Positions 7,870-17,917 are shown, numbered from the stretch's first letter. The stretch: DNA of 64,000 nt from CAYPLH01 sp964411505 (GCA_964411505.1 CAYPLH010000002.1:1-64000); one strand, 5' to 3'. Translations and numbers: made by a program. Notes: a model not told the origin generated them from the letters alone.

Positions 7870-10338
7870 TTATTCCAGATATACAATTTCCAGATAGGGC
7901 CATGTGCTGCTGTCACTGTTTTCCTTGCTCGCATAATCCTGCCTGCAGCTTTCGGTAACCATTGTCAGAGAATAGGTGCCATTACCTGTTACATATCCGG
8001 TTAAATCGACTTCTAGCCATGTTCCTAGTTCTGTTGGATTATCGAATTCCGTAATCAGTGCTGTTTTTACCGGTCGATCGTCCCATGTTAAGGTGTCCTC
8101 TGTCCATGTTGTATCAGCATTACTCCATACCTGTGTTTTTCCCGCTGGCGTTCCGTTGGTAAACACATAGTTCATTTTTAGCTTGACACTTTGCACCGCT
8201 TCGGTGATGCCGGTAATATCAAATTTAATAAACCCTTCTTTTTTATAGCCGGCAGCACTGTGGACAATAATTGTAGGTTCTGATCCCATAGGGTTTGCCG
8301 GGTTATTCTCTGTTGCAAATGTATCCTCTGCTGGGCTGAAGGTCTTAGTTTTGATAATAGGAGTAGCTTCAGAATAGGATTCAAAAAGCTCCAACATTTG
8401 AGTATCTGACAGTGCAGAATTATAAATCCTTACCTCGTCAATCAGACCGTCAAACCAATGCTTTAATGTTTTGTGAGCTCCGATCGCCATTGTGCCCTGA
8501 CTGGATTCGGCAGTCTTTACGGCATCGCTGTCCGGCTCTCCATCAATATATAGCTTTACCGAAGTACCGCTTTTGACTACTCCCACATGATACCATGTGT
8601 TGTTTTGCAGTGTGGTTGATGAAGCGACAGCTCCGCCTCCGATGCATGTCTCAAGCTTTTGATTATTACACTGCAGCCATGCTCTTCCTGTCCCATTTAA
8701 ATCCAACTGTTGAAGGATAAGCTGAAGCGCGGAAGAATCGGTTTTTATCCAACATGCCGCTGTAAAATCAGTATTTGCAGGGTTTAGTATAAAAGGCAGC
8801 GCTACATAATCATCCGTACCATCAAATTCAAGAGCACCATCCGATTTACCATCGGGAACCCATGAGGCTCCATTGACAGTACCGTTGTTTCCGTTGCCCG
8901 ATGAATCAAATGCTGTCGTACCACTTGTCTCATCTAACGACCAAAAGCCAAAAGAAGAGGAAACAGGAGGTGTATCTGACTCATACTCAAGCGCTCCAAT
9001 ATCGGGACTGCTTCCCCGTGGTGTGCCCAAAAAGTCCTCTGTCACCTGCGACACTACTCTCCCCTTATTTATACCAGGGGATGTGCTTGTCAGCTTGTAG
9101 TAATCTCCACTTAAAGCGGAGCCTGTTTTTGCAAGCTTCGCATCTCCGATTACATCATTGGGATTTGAAAACCATGCAGCAACATTACTGGCCCAATTAT
9201 TGTTTCTAAATGTGATGCCCGCATGAGGTGCCCCGGATGTAGCAGCTAAGGTGCCCCCCGGTAAAACAGAAACTATATTGTTTTCAATATATGAATTAGT
9301 ATCTGAAACGTCTTGTGGCGCCGCAATTCTTATCCCGTTGCTGACAATATTTATAAAAGTATTGTTGGCAACTACAGAATTGTGTATGGCACTGTCAGGT
9401 CTTTTACGCCAAACACCAAAGCCTTCGTTAGCATGATTAACAATGTTGTTGACGATAATTTGGTCTGTTCCCATTGAATAATTAAGCCCAGCATAGAACT
9501 CATTATTAATAGCTATACCACCGCCAGGATTAGCCCTCCAGTAATTATCGTCATAATATACAACATTTCTCTGAACCAGTACATAAGGTGCATGATCCAA
9601 ATAGATTCCATGCTTATTGTTATGAGAAATACTGTCTTCAACTATGTTATGGGAGGATCTTAAAATGCAGATACCCTCTCCATAGCTGTCGTGTACATAA
9701 CAGTTTCTGATAATTGTTCCTGTATTGTCTATAGATACTAAGGTGGCAGGCCAAGGGTGGGGACCTATTATAAAATCCCTAGAACAGTCATCAATTTCAC
9801 AATTTTCAATTAATGTATAGTCTCCAAATAAGCATACACCATGCCCATTCGTCGTTTTAATCAGTAGGTTTCTTAATATATTGTAATCCCCACCTGATAC
9901 CATACCTCTTCCCCTTGAGTTTTTGACCTGCAGGTTTTCTACAATCAGATATTTTCCCGAGAGCTTTAAAAGCGGTGTAAACTGTACGCTTTGATATTCA
10001 CCCTGCGGGAGAGTATTCTGACCGTCGATAACAGCAGCCCCATCATACCCGGATATGGTTATAGGATTGTTTACCGTTCCCGAACTGGTAACTTCTACCA
10101 TCTCGTGATAAGTGCCTCCCCTAATATATACGGTGTCGCCTGCTTGTGCTGCGTTTACACCCTTTTGGATAGTTTTAAAGGGTTTACTTTGTGTTCCAGG
10201 GTTGCTGTCATTGCCTGTAGTAGATACATAATAGGCATTGCCCGCTGCAGAAACGGTTTGCGTGGATATCGGCATAAAAAGCTGAGCAACAAGAATAAAT
10301 ACCATCATCGCACTAAAAATTTTGAACGACCTTAACAT
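7870..10338 (-). CDS. Secreted multidomain protein: DUF1565 beta-helix, LamG-like sandwich, CBM96/DNRLRE-like domain
   Basis: 822 aa with a classical signal peptide (about 1-31, ending QTVSA), no lipobox and no SLH. Residues about 32-450 form the same DUF1565 beta-helix as its neighbours (YVSTTGNDSNPGTQSKPFKT, DTVYIRGGTYHE). About 455-645 is a LamG/concanavalin-like sandwich (FGFWSLDETSGTTAFDSSGN, DDYVALPF, WYHVGVVKSG). About 655-822 resembles DNRLRE/CBM96 carbohydrate-binding domains (AEDTFATENNP, KEGFIKFDITGI, WTEDTLTWDDRP). It is probably released or loosely held and acts on the external polymer; the beta-helix is the candidate catalytic module. GGAGG lies 7 nt before ATG. The ~270-bp upstream gap holds a 7-bp stem hairpin (AGCAACA/TGTTGCT near 10480-10504) of unknown role. 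Confidence 0.82.
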   Translation of the reverse strand: MLRSFKIFSAMMVFILVAQLFMPISTQTVSAAGNAYYVSTTGNDSNPGTQSKPFKTIQKGVNAAQAGDTVYIRGGTYHEMVEVTSSGTVNNPITISGYDGAAVIDGQNTLPQGEYQSVQFTPLLKLSGKYLIVENLQVKNSRGRGMVSGGDYNILRNLLIKTTNGHGVCLFGDYTLIENCEIDDCSRDFIIGPHPWPATLVSIDNTGTIIRNCYVHDSYGEGICILRSSHNIVEDSISHNNKHGIYLDHAPYVLVQRNVVYYDDNYWRANPGGGIAINNEFYAGLNYSMGTDQIIVNNIVNHANEGFGVWRKRPDSAIHNSVVANNTFINIVSNGIRIAAPQDVSDTNSYIENNIVSVLPGGTLAATSGAPHAGITFRNNNWASNVAAWFSNPNDVIGDAKLAKTGSALSGDYYKLTSTSPGINKGRVVSQVTEDFLGTPRGSSPDIGALEYESDTPPVSSSFGFWSLDETSGTTAFDSSGNGNNGTVNGASWVPDGKSDGALEFDGTDDYVALPFILNPANTDFTAACWIKTDSSALQLILQQLDLNGTGRAWLQCNNQKLETCIGGGAVASSTTLQNNTWYHVGVVKSGTSVKLYIDGEPDSDAVKTAESSQGTMAIGAHKTLKHWFDGLIDEVRIYNSALSDTQMLELFESYSEATPIIKTKTFSPAEDTFATENNPANPMGSEPTIIVHSAAGYKKEGFIKFDITGITEAVQSVKLKMNYVFTNGTPAGKTQVWSNADTTWTEDTLTWDDRPVKTALITEFDNPTELGTWLEVDLTGYVTGNGTYSLTMVTESCRQDYASKENSDSSTWPYLEIVYLE

Positions 10339-10606
10339 ACAAATACCTCCTTAAAATCATTATTTTTAAGAGTTTTTTTGACATTAACATTCATGCAAAA
10401 ATTAGTATACCCTTTCATTTCAAGGTACGATTTTTTCGCAATAGAGTCGGTTCTAATTTTAAACAAGCAATTTTACACTAGCAACATTAAACTCCACTGT
10501 TGCTCTGCTAGCTTTAATTTAGCCGGTATCTATATACATGCTTCTCACCTCCGATTCACGTAGAAATATGCCCTACGCCGATTATTTTAACTACAGTGAT
10601 TTTTTC

Positions 10607-12817
10607 CTAAAGCTTCAGTTCCCAAAGGCTCAGATATTGTCTATCTGCCCACCCATGGCTGATAATACCAATGTTTCCTGATGCCAGTTTTATAATTTTG
10701 CATCCATTATGGTGCTCAAACCTGTCGTCTACAAGGTATCGAATCCATGTCTTTCCATTCTTGTCTCCCTTTTTGTAAACAAACAGCCTTGAACGGCTCC
10801 TTTCAGGTTGAAACGGGTCATGCTCGGCACATATTATTTCAAGCTCACCATCACCATCAAGATCAAACACAGATAAAGAATGTGGCGAACGCAAAGAATC
10901 AATAATGTGCATCTTCCAATATTCTTCGGTGTTGTTCCCGGGGTTTTCAAACCAAGCCAGTCGAGCAAAAACCATGGTGTCGTTCTCTGAGCAATATACT
11001 TCCTCACCAACCACAATATCAGTTAGTCCATCTCCATTTACATCAAACAAAGCAAGTCTTGATCCTTCAAAGCTCTCTGCATACTTATGGGTTTTAAAGG
11101 TTCCGTCTCCCATGTTCTCCAGCCAATACCCAGCCATAATTATGTCAGGTAAGCCGTCATTGTTTAGATCAAAAATCTTTATTTCCTCGCCATAAGGTAT
11201 CTCTGCAAGAACTCGCTTCTCCCAAGGTGAATCCTTCGGGTTCTCAGGTATTATAAATAATTCGGGATGATGATCATCCTTTTTCTTTCCGCTATGATAA
11301 GCCGCCACAAAGGCATCTTTCCCGCCGGGCAAAAGCTTGCCAGCTGCCGCTCCGTGAGCCCAATCACCAATGCCTTTACCAATGCTATGCTCTTCCCAAA
11401 TTCCCATTTCCGGGTTGATTGGCTTTAACCAACAAAACTCACTGGTAAGCTTTTGTATTATTTTATCTGATTCTTCTCCTCCCATTTTTGAAGCAATCAG
11501 CTCCTGCTTTCCATCTCCATCAATATCGTAAACTGCTACCACCTGGAAAATGCCCGGTATTTCAAACCTCTCCCAGTTTGGAGCTTTATACCACCAGCGT
11601 CCGCATATTACATCCTCTAATCCGTCCCCATTAATATCCACAGCAAAAATGTCAGTACATGTCTCTTTTTTATCACGGTCAATAAAGCTATGCTGAAAAT
11701 TTGTAAAAACAGAAGGGGTATCTCTCTTCTTCCATATTTGTACCACTGGAAACTTCCACGATTTTCCTATAATTTCCTTCTGTCCATCATTATCTATGTC
11801 ATACCGTATGGTCTGGTGAGTACCTGCGCCTTTATACAAAATCTCGCTATGCCAATTTTTACCCTTATCTTCAGTTGTATATTCAATCAGCCTTGCATCC
11901 CAGTTATATAGCTTTTGCCAGCCTCCTTTTGCCATCTCCCCGATGAAAATATGACTATTTCCATCACTGTCATTCCATGCCTGCAGTGAATGAGCAAAAT
12001 TTAAATCATCATCTATTTTGTGTTCTAACCATGGATTTTTGGGATCTTCAAGTATTCGGTTTTCGAACCATGAAAACTGACCTTCCTTATACTCCGACTC
12101 AACAGTAACTATATCCGGTCTTCCATTCCCTGTGATATCTAATAAGGCAACTCTGCACATATCTCGGAAGTTAGGAGCATAAACTCCTCGCTCCCACAAG
12201 CCTGAATAAGGACCACCTTCAGGACATGTATACCAGTCTGCACTTGATACTATCTCAAGCTTACCGTCTCCATTCACATCTCCCACTGCCAGACCCTCAG
12301 TATGGAAACCGGACATAACCTGGTGTTTTTTCCATTTACTCTTTATGTCTCCAGAATGCTTGTAAATAAATATTCCCGGTGTTTTTGTATAAGAAGCTAC
12401 CGCAAGCATTTCTCTTTCACCGTCGCCATCGATATCTGCAAATAAAATATCATGAGGATTACCAGTGCATTCCGAATCGATTATATGCTTTTCCCATACT
12501 CCATGTATATCCTTAGGCGGCTTAAACCATACAATCAAAAACCTTTTTGGATTATGCTGCTGTTCCGAAACAACCACTTCCAAGATTCCGTCTCCGTCAA
12601 TATCCTCCAGTGCAAGACCAACATGAAAGAAATTGTTATCAATAGTTCCTCTTTCTCCTGTATCTGCCTTGTACCAAAACAGAGCCGACCTTCCGCCTGT
12701 AATGATAATATTTTTCCCATCTCCATACATATCGCCTATTGCATAGCTGTGTAAATCAACAACTGGTGGCAACGCATCAATTATCTTGTATTCCCAGTAG
12801 TTTTTTCTAGTTTGCAT
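10607..12817 (-). CDS. FG-GAP/VCBS repeat beta-propeller protein, no signal peptide
   Basis: 736 aa built of FG-GAP/VCBS-type blades, each with a calcium-loop motif of the DxDGDG kind: DIDGDGILEVVV, DIDGDGEREMLA, DVNGDGKLEIVS, DIDNDGQKEII, DINGDGLEDVICG, DIDGDGKQELIA, DLNNDGLPDIIMAG, DVNGDGLTDIVVGE, DLDGDGELEIICAE. Such repeats are known from integrin-like propellers and from propellers of some polysaccharide lyases and rhamnosidases. The N-terminus (MQTRKNYWEYKIIDALPP) shows no signal peptide, which is unusual for this calcium-binding, normally extracellular fold. It starts 13 bp after isomerase copy 2 with GGAGG at good spacing, so they are co-transcribed. Enzymatic role cannot be assigned. 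Confidence 0.75.
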   Translation of the reverse strand: MQTRKNYWEYKIIDALPPVVDLHSYAIGDMYGDGKNIIITGGRSALFWYKADTGERGTIDNNFFHVGLALEDIDGDGILEVVVSEQQHNPKRFLIVWFKPPKDIHGVWEKHIIDSECTGNPHDILFADIDGDGEREMLAVASYTKTPGIFIYKHSGDIKSKWKKHQVMSGFHTEGLAVGDVNGDGKLEIVSSADWYTCPEGGPYSGLWERGVYAPNFRDMCRVALLDITGNGRPDIVTVESEYKEGQFSWFENRILEDPKNPWLEHKIDDDLNFAHSLQAWNDSDGNSHIFIGEMAKGGWQKLYNWDARLIEYTTEDKGKNWHSEILYKGAGTHQTIRYDIDNDGQKEIIGKSWKFPVVQIWKKRDTPSVFTNFQHSFIDRDKKETCTDIFAVDINGDGLEDVICGRWWYKAPNWERFEIPGIFQVVAVYDIDGDGKQELIASKMGGEESDKIIQKLTSEFCWLKPINPEMGIWEEHSIGKGIGDWAHGAAAGKLLPGGKDAFVAAYHSGKKKDDHHPELFIIPENPKDSPWEKRVLAEIPYGEEIKIFDLNNDGLPDIIMAGYWLENMGDGTFKTHKYAESFEGSRLALFDVNGDGLTDIVVGEEVYCSENDTMVFARLAWFENPGNNTEEYWKMHIIDSLRSPHSLSVFDLDGDGELEIICAEHDPFQPERSRSRLFVYKKGDKNGKTWIRYLVDDRFEHHNGCKIIKLASGNIGIISHGWADRQYLSLWELKL

Positions 12818-12830
12818 TATATATCCTCCA

Positions 12831-13586
12831 TTAAAGTCCCATTATTTTCATATTCTTAAAGCTTATTTCAACACTTTCAAGCGAATCTCTCCTACAAAAA
12901 TCCTGTTCTACACAATATATTTCCACTCCTGACTCTCGGCAGGCTTTGATGATTTCGGTCCAATTCATATTTCCTTCTCCTACTTCAGCAAAATACTGTT
13001 TGCGGTCAAGGTCAATGGCCATATCCTTAAAATGCACTGAGTGAATTCTTCCTTTGACTTTTCTGATCCATTGAGCAGGGTCAGCTCCCCCAGCCTGCAC
13101 CCAATAGGTATCAATTTCAATATCCACTCGTTCAGGGTTAAGTCCTTCAATCAAAAGATCCATACCCAAAACACCATCAAATTTAACAAATTCAAAGTTA
13201 TGGTTGTGATAAAAAAGACGGATACCGTGCTCCGCAAATATCTTCGAATAATCATTAACCTCAGAAATAAACTTAAGATAGCCTTCTTTGCTTGATCTTT
13301 GCTCAGGCGGCATATTTAAGCAGATGTCTTTCGTGCCAAGAATTTTATGCAGTTTTATGAATTCTTCAAGGTCATCAGCAAATTTTTCATACAATCTTGT
13401 AGTAGAACCATAAACAAAAAACTTGTTTTCATCAAGAAGTTCCCTCAACCTATTAGGCTCTAAAAAACTGGTGCTCCCAAACTGCACAGCATCATATCCA
13501 ATCTCCCTAACTCTTCTAAGCGTTTTCTCAACGTCTAAAGGTGTGTTCAGGTGATCACGAACTGTGTATAATTGTAGTGCTATCAT
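12831..13586 (-). CDS. Sugar phosphate isomerase/epimerase-like TIM barrel, copy 2
   Basis: 251 aa, paralogue of the protein at 3194-3949 across its full length (IALQLYTVRDHLNTPLDVEK, HNHNFEF, EIDTYWVQAGGADPAQW, HFKDMAID, VEQDFCRRDS). Same xylose isomerase-like fold and presumed metal-dependent isomerase or epimerase role. It is in a tight operon: 63 bp after the lipoprotein gene and 13 bp before the FG-GAP gene. The strong likeness of the copies suggests the same or a very close substrate; why both are kept is unclear. Confidence 0.85.
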   Translation of the reverse strand: MIALQLYTVRDHLNTPLDVEKTLRRVREIGYDAVQFGSTSFLEPNRLRELLDENKFFVYGSTTRLYEKFADDLEEFIKLHKILGTKDICLNMPPEQRSSKEGYLKFISEVNDYSKIFAEHGIRLFYHNHNFEFVKFDGVLGMDLLIEGLNPERVDIEIDTYWVQAGGADPAQWIRKVKGRIHSVHFKDMAIDLDRKQYFAEVGEGNMNWTEIIKACRESGVEIYCVEQDFCRRDSLESVEISFKNMKIMGL

Positions 13587-13649
13587 AAAATTACCTCTTT
13601 TCTTTTTTTTAAGCTGTATTTATTTTTGTTGCTGGCTGCACATTTTTTA

Positions 13650-15041
13650 TTATTTTGGATACCTAACCTTGAGCGCTGCACCCGGCCACATTATTTCCAC
13701 ACCATGAGGATTTGGGTTATAGGGTACAGCCCTAGTGATTATATAATTCGTTCCCTTTTGGATATACTCAAGCGGTACCAAAAGCTCGTCAATTGCATAA
13801 TCATGATCTTTGCCTAGCGTGCTCGCTATTGGATGCCGATTCAGTTCAAATGCAGCAGTTCCTGCACCGTTCCAAGTAATCACAGTCATCCTGGCTTCCT
13901 CGGCCTTATCAAGCTCATCGGGAATATCCAAGCGCACCATATTGCTTTTTTCTGCGTTAACTCCATACTTTTCCGGTATATCAGAGCAATTATACATAAC
14001 CACTGTCTTTTTATCCCTCTCCAGCTGTATGCCACTCCATGGAGCTGTCACATAGCTGATCCCCTGAGCATTGGTAATAATTGCAGTTACCGTCATGGGA
14101 TCCTTTTGATCGGGCACCCAATCTGAATCCCAGGTTACATCAAAAGGAGCACTATTACTAAAACCTATATGGTTTTTTATCTCTCCATAATTATAAGTAC
14201 ATTGCCATCCTTCATAAATACCATCGCCATTATAATCATAGTCATAGTAATAACCAACATAGTCCACTCGCTCTACCTCTTGGGCATCCGTATCTATTTT
14301 TACCGCAAAAGTATGACCGTCTGTGATAACATTGTCTTTGCTGTTATGGGATAATTCTCCTGCAACATGACTTTTTTCCTCATCATAATAAATTCTGAAA
14401 ACAACCGAATATACTCCCCATTGAGGCCACCAATCGGGCTCACCTTCTGGTAATTGTCCCGTTGTTGTAAACTCCAGTTTGTTGTCGCCTTCATTTAATT
14501 GCTCTAGTGGTAACGAAATCCTGGGATACCTGAACTGGTAATAATTTTCCGGGTCAGTTGTACCTATCACCGGTGATTCTGGTACAGGCAGCCACTCATT
14601 ATCGTTTAAGCGTACACTTTTCCCAGTTGTTCCAGCATGTCCTCCCCACGTTTCTATAATCATTTCAGCCTTTACTGCATGCTCCAGATCTTCAATAACA
14701 ATATTGTTTATTGGATTTGGGAGAAATCTTTTGGCCCCTGGATCAGTTGCGGTAGGACCTGTAACCCTTTGATACTTGGATTCATTTCTAAAAGGTCCCT
14801 TCCAGAGATAATCTCTGAAGATGTCCCCTGCTACCAATCCTTCTAAAAGCTCCAGCTTCTCCTCACGGGTTATGGGTAACTCACTTTTATTAGTTTCTAC
14901 GGTGCCGCTGCTCTTTAGTGTATTGCTGCTTTCATTTACTTTGCCCTTTCCAAAGTTGCAGGCTGTAAACAGGCAAATAATGGCTATTGATATAACAAAA
15001 AGTCTATATGCACCCATTCTGTTTTTTTGTAGAATAAACAT
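13650..15041 (-). CDS. Lipoprotein of unknown function, beta-rich
   Basis: 463 aa. I do not recognise the family. Start set at ATG 15041 (GGAGG 8 nt upstream); the longer TTG frame start would place that site inside the gene. Signal peptide with lipobox LFTAC. The mature part begins with a Ser/Thr/Lys-rich linker, then alternates predicted strands: MIIETWGGHAGTTGKSVRL (carbohydrate-binding-like), PRISLPLEQLNEGDNKLEF, a YYYDYDYNGDGIYEGW segment that looks calcium-binding, then MVRLDIPDELDKAEEAR and PLEYIQKGTNYI near the end. Genes of this kind probably bind or modify glycan outside the membrane. It heads the lipoprotein-isomerase-FG-GAP unit; a decayed duplicate lies at 4064-4258. Confidence 0.7.
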   Translation of the reverse strand: MFILQKNRMGAYRLFVISIAIICLFTACNFGKGKVNESSNTLKSSGTVETNKSELPITREEKLELLEGLVAGDIFRDYLWKGPFRNESKYQRVTGPTATDPGAKRFLPNPINNIVIEDLEHAVKAEMIIETWGGHAGTTGKSVRLNDNEWLPVPESPVIGTTDPENYYQFRYPRISLPLEQLNEGDNKLEFTTTGQLPEGEPDWWPQWGVYSVVFRIYYDEEKSHVAGELSHNSKDNVITDGHTFAVKIDTDAQEVERVDYVGYYYDYDYNGDGIYEGWQCTYNYGEIKNHIGFSNSAPFDVTWDSDWVPDQKDPMTVTAIITNAQGISYVTAPWSGIQLERDKKTVVMYNCSDIPEKYGVNAEKSNMVRLDIPDELDKAEEARMTVITWNGAGTAAFELNRHPIASTLGKDHDYAIDELLVPLEYIQKGTNYIITRAVPYNPNPHGVEIMWPGAALKVRYPK

Positions 15042-15103
15042 ATTTATTTCCTCCATGAACAAAATTCTTAATTATTTTTGTTTTGACTAGGAGATATTGC
15101 TGC

Positions 15104-15144
15104 TTTAAAAATAAAGACCAGGAATCCCTGGCCTCTATTTTTAA
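15104..15144 (-). terminator. Rho-independent terminator after the ABC importer operon
   Basis: Stem TTTAAAAATAAAGACCAGG with CCCTGGCCTCTATTTTTAA, 60 bp past the stop of the solute-binding gene. Same AAAGACCAGG stem family as at 4361 and 21354. Confidence 0.75.
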
Positions 15145-15203
15145 AATATTGATCCCACTTAAAATACTCTTTTTTACTATAATTAATTTTTAAGCAGCTA
15201 TAA

Positions 15204-16910
15204 CTACCTTTTGTTCTCAGGATAGAGCATATCAATCCCCATTTTGCTCTTACCTTCCTGGAACTGTTGGTTGAATAATTCTTCCAGATTGTTGTAACCC
15301 ATTTCCTCGACCTTTTTCATCGCTTCATTATATTTCTGCACACAAGCTTCTTCACTGTCAGCCGTTATCATATTAATGAGTTCATTATTGAAGTACAGCA
15401 TGATCTTTGCGTTAGTTGTTGTCAGAGGATCTCCTGGTACCGGACCAACAAGAGTCAGCGGATCTGCTACATACAGGTATTTTCTATATGCTTCTTTTAT
15501 GTCTTCAAGCATCAATTGCGATGGTGCTGTCGGCAGAGGATAATAATCCATATAACTGCCATCTCTTAGAAAATACATAATATCGGGAAATCCGTACTTA
15601 GCATTGGTTTGTGTTGTATGTGTGCTACGTATTTCCTCTATTTCATCAATATATTTAACCTTTCCATCTACCATCTCATAGTGCAAGCCATCTATGCCAT
15701 ATGCATCCATAAGTTGTACTTCTGGTGTGTTAAAGTAATCAAACAACCGAATTACTCTCTCAGGTATCTTAGTGCTCTTAGAAATAAAAGTATGAGTGTA
15801 CCCTTTCAAAGTATTAGTTTTCTGCCACGGATATGAACCATCACTTGACAATACAGGCTCGACTGCTGTATAAGTTGCCTTGCCTCCTGTATCTTCATAA
15901 AGAACTGTCATTTGGGGTCCATACTGTCCTAGGGCTGTGTTTCCAAATAGCATAAAGACCGTTCCATTACCAACATAGGGCTTAATTGCATCCATTTTCA
16001 TTATTATGTTTTCCTGCGTTAAAAGCTCCTCGCGGTACAGCCTGTTGGTAAACTTCAACATCTCAAGAAACTTTGGATTCTTAAGTGGCATAATATAATT
16101 GCCATCTTTATCTTCATAGGTTAAACCAAAATATTGAGCATGCCATTCAATTGCATCAAATGTAAATGCTCCTGAGTATAAAAAGGGAACTATATCGATG
16201 CCATTCTGCTGCAGCTTGGCATTTCTTACTTTTTTCAATGCTTCAATCATTCCGTCTTGAGTGGAAAAGTCTTCTGATTTTATTCCCAACTGATCCATAA
16301 TATCCTGACGGGTAATCAACGAAAGATTTGTATTCGAATTTATCTCTTTAACTATTTCAGGAGCCTTGATTAAGCTTACATAACCATAAAAGTTTCCGTC
16401 AGGATAGGTGTGCCAATTCAGAATAGATGGCGGAATCCTCTTAAAAAAGTCAGGTGCATATTGTTCGCTAAGCTCCCTCAAGTCATATACAAGATCGCTG
16501 CTAGTAATTAAGGAAATCTGTTCTCTTCCTCTGCCTGGTTGATCAACAAGAGTAATAAGATCAGGAACGGTTTGGGTAGCAATCATTGCACCAAGTTTTT
16601 CGTTTGAATCACTTGCCGGAGCATGAAAGGTAATATGATTGAGTCCGGTATTTTCCTTATGTGCCTTGTGAACAGCACACTCCTCACTGTTCCATACCCA
16701 AGAATACGAAGCCAATCCAATATACCAGTCAAGATCAAAAGCAGATTTGTCTATCTCCCAAACATTCTTTGGCTCATCTGTCCCAGTCACTAAAGATGTG
16801 GGTGACTGCGTTACCTGAGGATCCTTTTCCTTTTTTCCGCAACCCGAAAGCACTGAAATAGATAACATCAATACAAGAATAATGCTTATACTTCTAATAA
16901 GTTTCTTCAT
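15204..16910 (-). CDS. ABC importer solute-binding lipoprotein (LplA-like), system 1
   Basis: About 568 aa, the large (>500 aa) extracellular binding protein class that pairs with LplB/LplC-type permeases for oligosaccharide uptake. Lipobox VLSGC after a typical signal peptide. Motifs shared with the orphan paralogue at 37686: WEIDKSAFDLDWYIGL, HKENTGLNHITFH, LPDLITLVDQ-type segment, GYTHTFISKSTKIPERVIRL. Start taken at ATG 16910, 6 nt after GGGAGG; an ATG two codons earlier touches the ribosome binding site. It is the last gene of permease-permease-binding protein, followed by a terminator. The two permeases immediately upstream make the assignment firm; substrate presumed oligosaccharide. 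Confidence 0.9.
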   Translation of the reverse strand: MKKLIRSISIILVLMLSISVLSGCGKKEKDPQVTQSPTSLVTGTDEPKNVWEIDKSAFDLDWYIGLASYSWVWNSEECAVHKAHKENTGLNHITFHAPASDSNEKLGAMIATQTVPDLITLVDQPGRGREQISLITSSDLVYDLRELSEQYAPDFFKRIPPSILNWHTYPDGNFYGYVSLIKAPEIVKEINSNTNLSLITRQDIMDQLGIKSEDFSTQDGMIEALKKVRNAKLQQNGIDIVPFLYSGAFTFDAIEWHAQYFGLTYEDKDGNYIMPLKNPKFLEMLKFTNRLYREELLTQENIIMKMDAIKPYVGNGTVFMLFGNTALGQYGPQMTVLYEDTGGKATYTAVEPVLSSDGSYPWQKTNTLKGYTHTFISKSTKIPERVIRLFDYFNTPEVQLMDAYGIDGLHYEMVDGKVKYIDEIEEIRSTHTTQTNAKYGFPDIMYFLRDGSYMDYYPLPTAPSQLMLEDIKEAYRKYLYVADPLTLVGPVPGDPLTTTNAKIMLYFNNELINMITADSEEACVQKYNEAMKKVEEMGYNNLEELFNQQFQEGKSKMGIDMLYPENKR

Positions 16911-17017
16911 TTTCATCCTCCCTCTAATTTTTGACGCCTTCTGATTTTTAATTTATATAAACCGGATTTTTTTCTCCGGTTAATATTCAAATTTTACTAT
17001 GCGGTTTCGTATTGCAC

Positions 17018-17917
17018 TCAGCCCTTGATTGATCCCAACATAATTCCCTTTACAAAATATTTCTGGAAGAAAGGATATGCCACTAGGATTGGAATAGTCG
17101 CGACCATCATAGTAGCAAGCTTAATTGTTTCTGTGTTGGCCCTTTGCAGACCGGGCATCAAATCTGAGGCTTCCCGCGCCATTGCAGTCGCATGCTCTAT
17201 TGAGCGAATAATCCTCATAAGATATACCTGCACCGTTTGCAAGGATGTTGAAGTAGTAAACACCATAGAATCAAAGAACGAATTCCAATGGCCCACGCTT
17301 GTATATAACGCTATTGCAGCCAGTACAGGTTTGGAAATAGGTATAATGATACTGAAGAAAATTCTGTATTCTCCTGCTCCATCCATGACTGCAGATTCAT
17401 TAAGCTCTTCGGGAATTGTTTTGAAAAATGCCTGCATAATTATTACATGGTAGAAGGAAATCATTCCCGGTATTATATACACCCAGAAACTGTCCAGTAA
17501 TCCCAATTGATTGTATAAAATATACTGTGGGATTAAACCACCACTAAAGTACATCGTAACCAGTCCAAATTTAGAGTAAAAACTTTTGCCAAACAGGTAT
17601 CTCCTAGAAAACCCATAAGCAAACAGAGCTGTTATAAATACATGTGTGGCTGTTCCTATAAGTGTCCTTGAAATTGTAACCCTGTATGCCTTAAGCAATA
17701 CTTTTTCCCTTAATACAATTATATAGTTCTCTAATGAAAACACCCTGGGGAAAAAATATACGCCCCCCTTCAAATAGTCAAAACCTTGGTTCAAAGACCC
17801 AACAAGGCAGTACCAGAATGGATACAGTGTAATAAGTATTACAACAATCATAAATAGATTATTAAATATATCAAACAATTCTATTTTTTTTCTTAATCCT
17901 GTTATTTTAATTTTCAC
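17018..17917 (-). CDS. ABC importer permease (LplC/YtcP type), system 1
   Basis: 299 aa membrane permease of the carbohydrate uptake class CUT1 with about six membrane helices. The EAA loop that docks the ATPase reads DGAGEYRIFFSIIIPISKP. The C-terminus FFQKYFVKGIMLGSIKG is characteristic of the YtcP/LplC group. GTG start with AGGGGG 8 nt upstream. It lies 18 bp after the partner permease and ~110 bp before the binding protein. No ATPase gene is near, which is usual for this class, since one shared MsmX-like ATPase serves several importers. Confidence 0.92.
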   Translation of the reverse strand: MKIKITGLRKKIELFDIFNNLFMIVVILITLYPFWYCLVGSLNQGFDYLKGGVYFFPRVFSLENYIIVLREKVLLKAYRVTISRTLIGTATHVFITALFAYGFSRRYLFGKSFYSKFGLVTMYFSGGLIPQYILYNQLGLLDSFWVYIIPGMISFYHVIIMQAFFKTIPEELNESAVMDGAGEYRIFFSIIIPISKPVLAAIALYTSVGHWNSFFDSMVFTTSTSLQTVQVYLMRIIRSIEHATAMAREASDLMPGLQRANTETIKLATMMVATIPILVAYPFFQKYFVKGIMLGSIKG

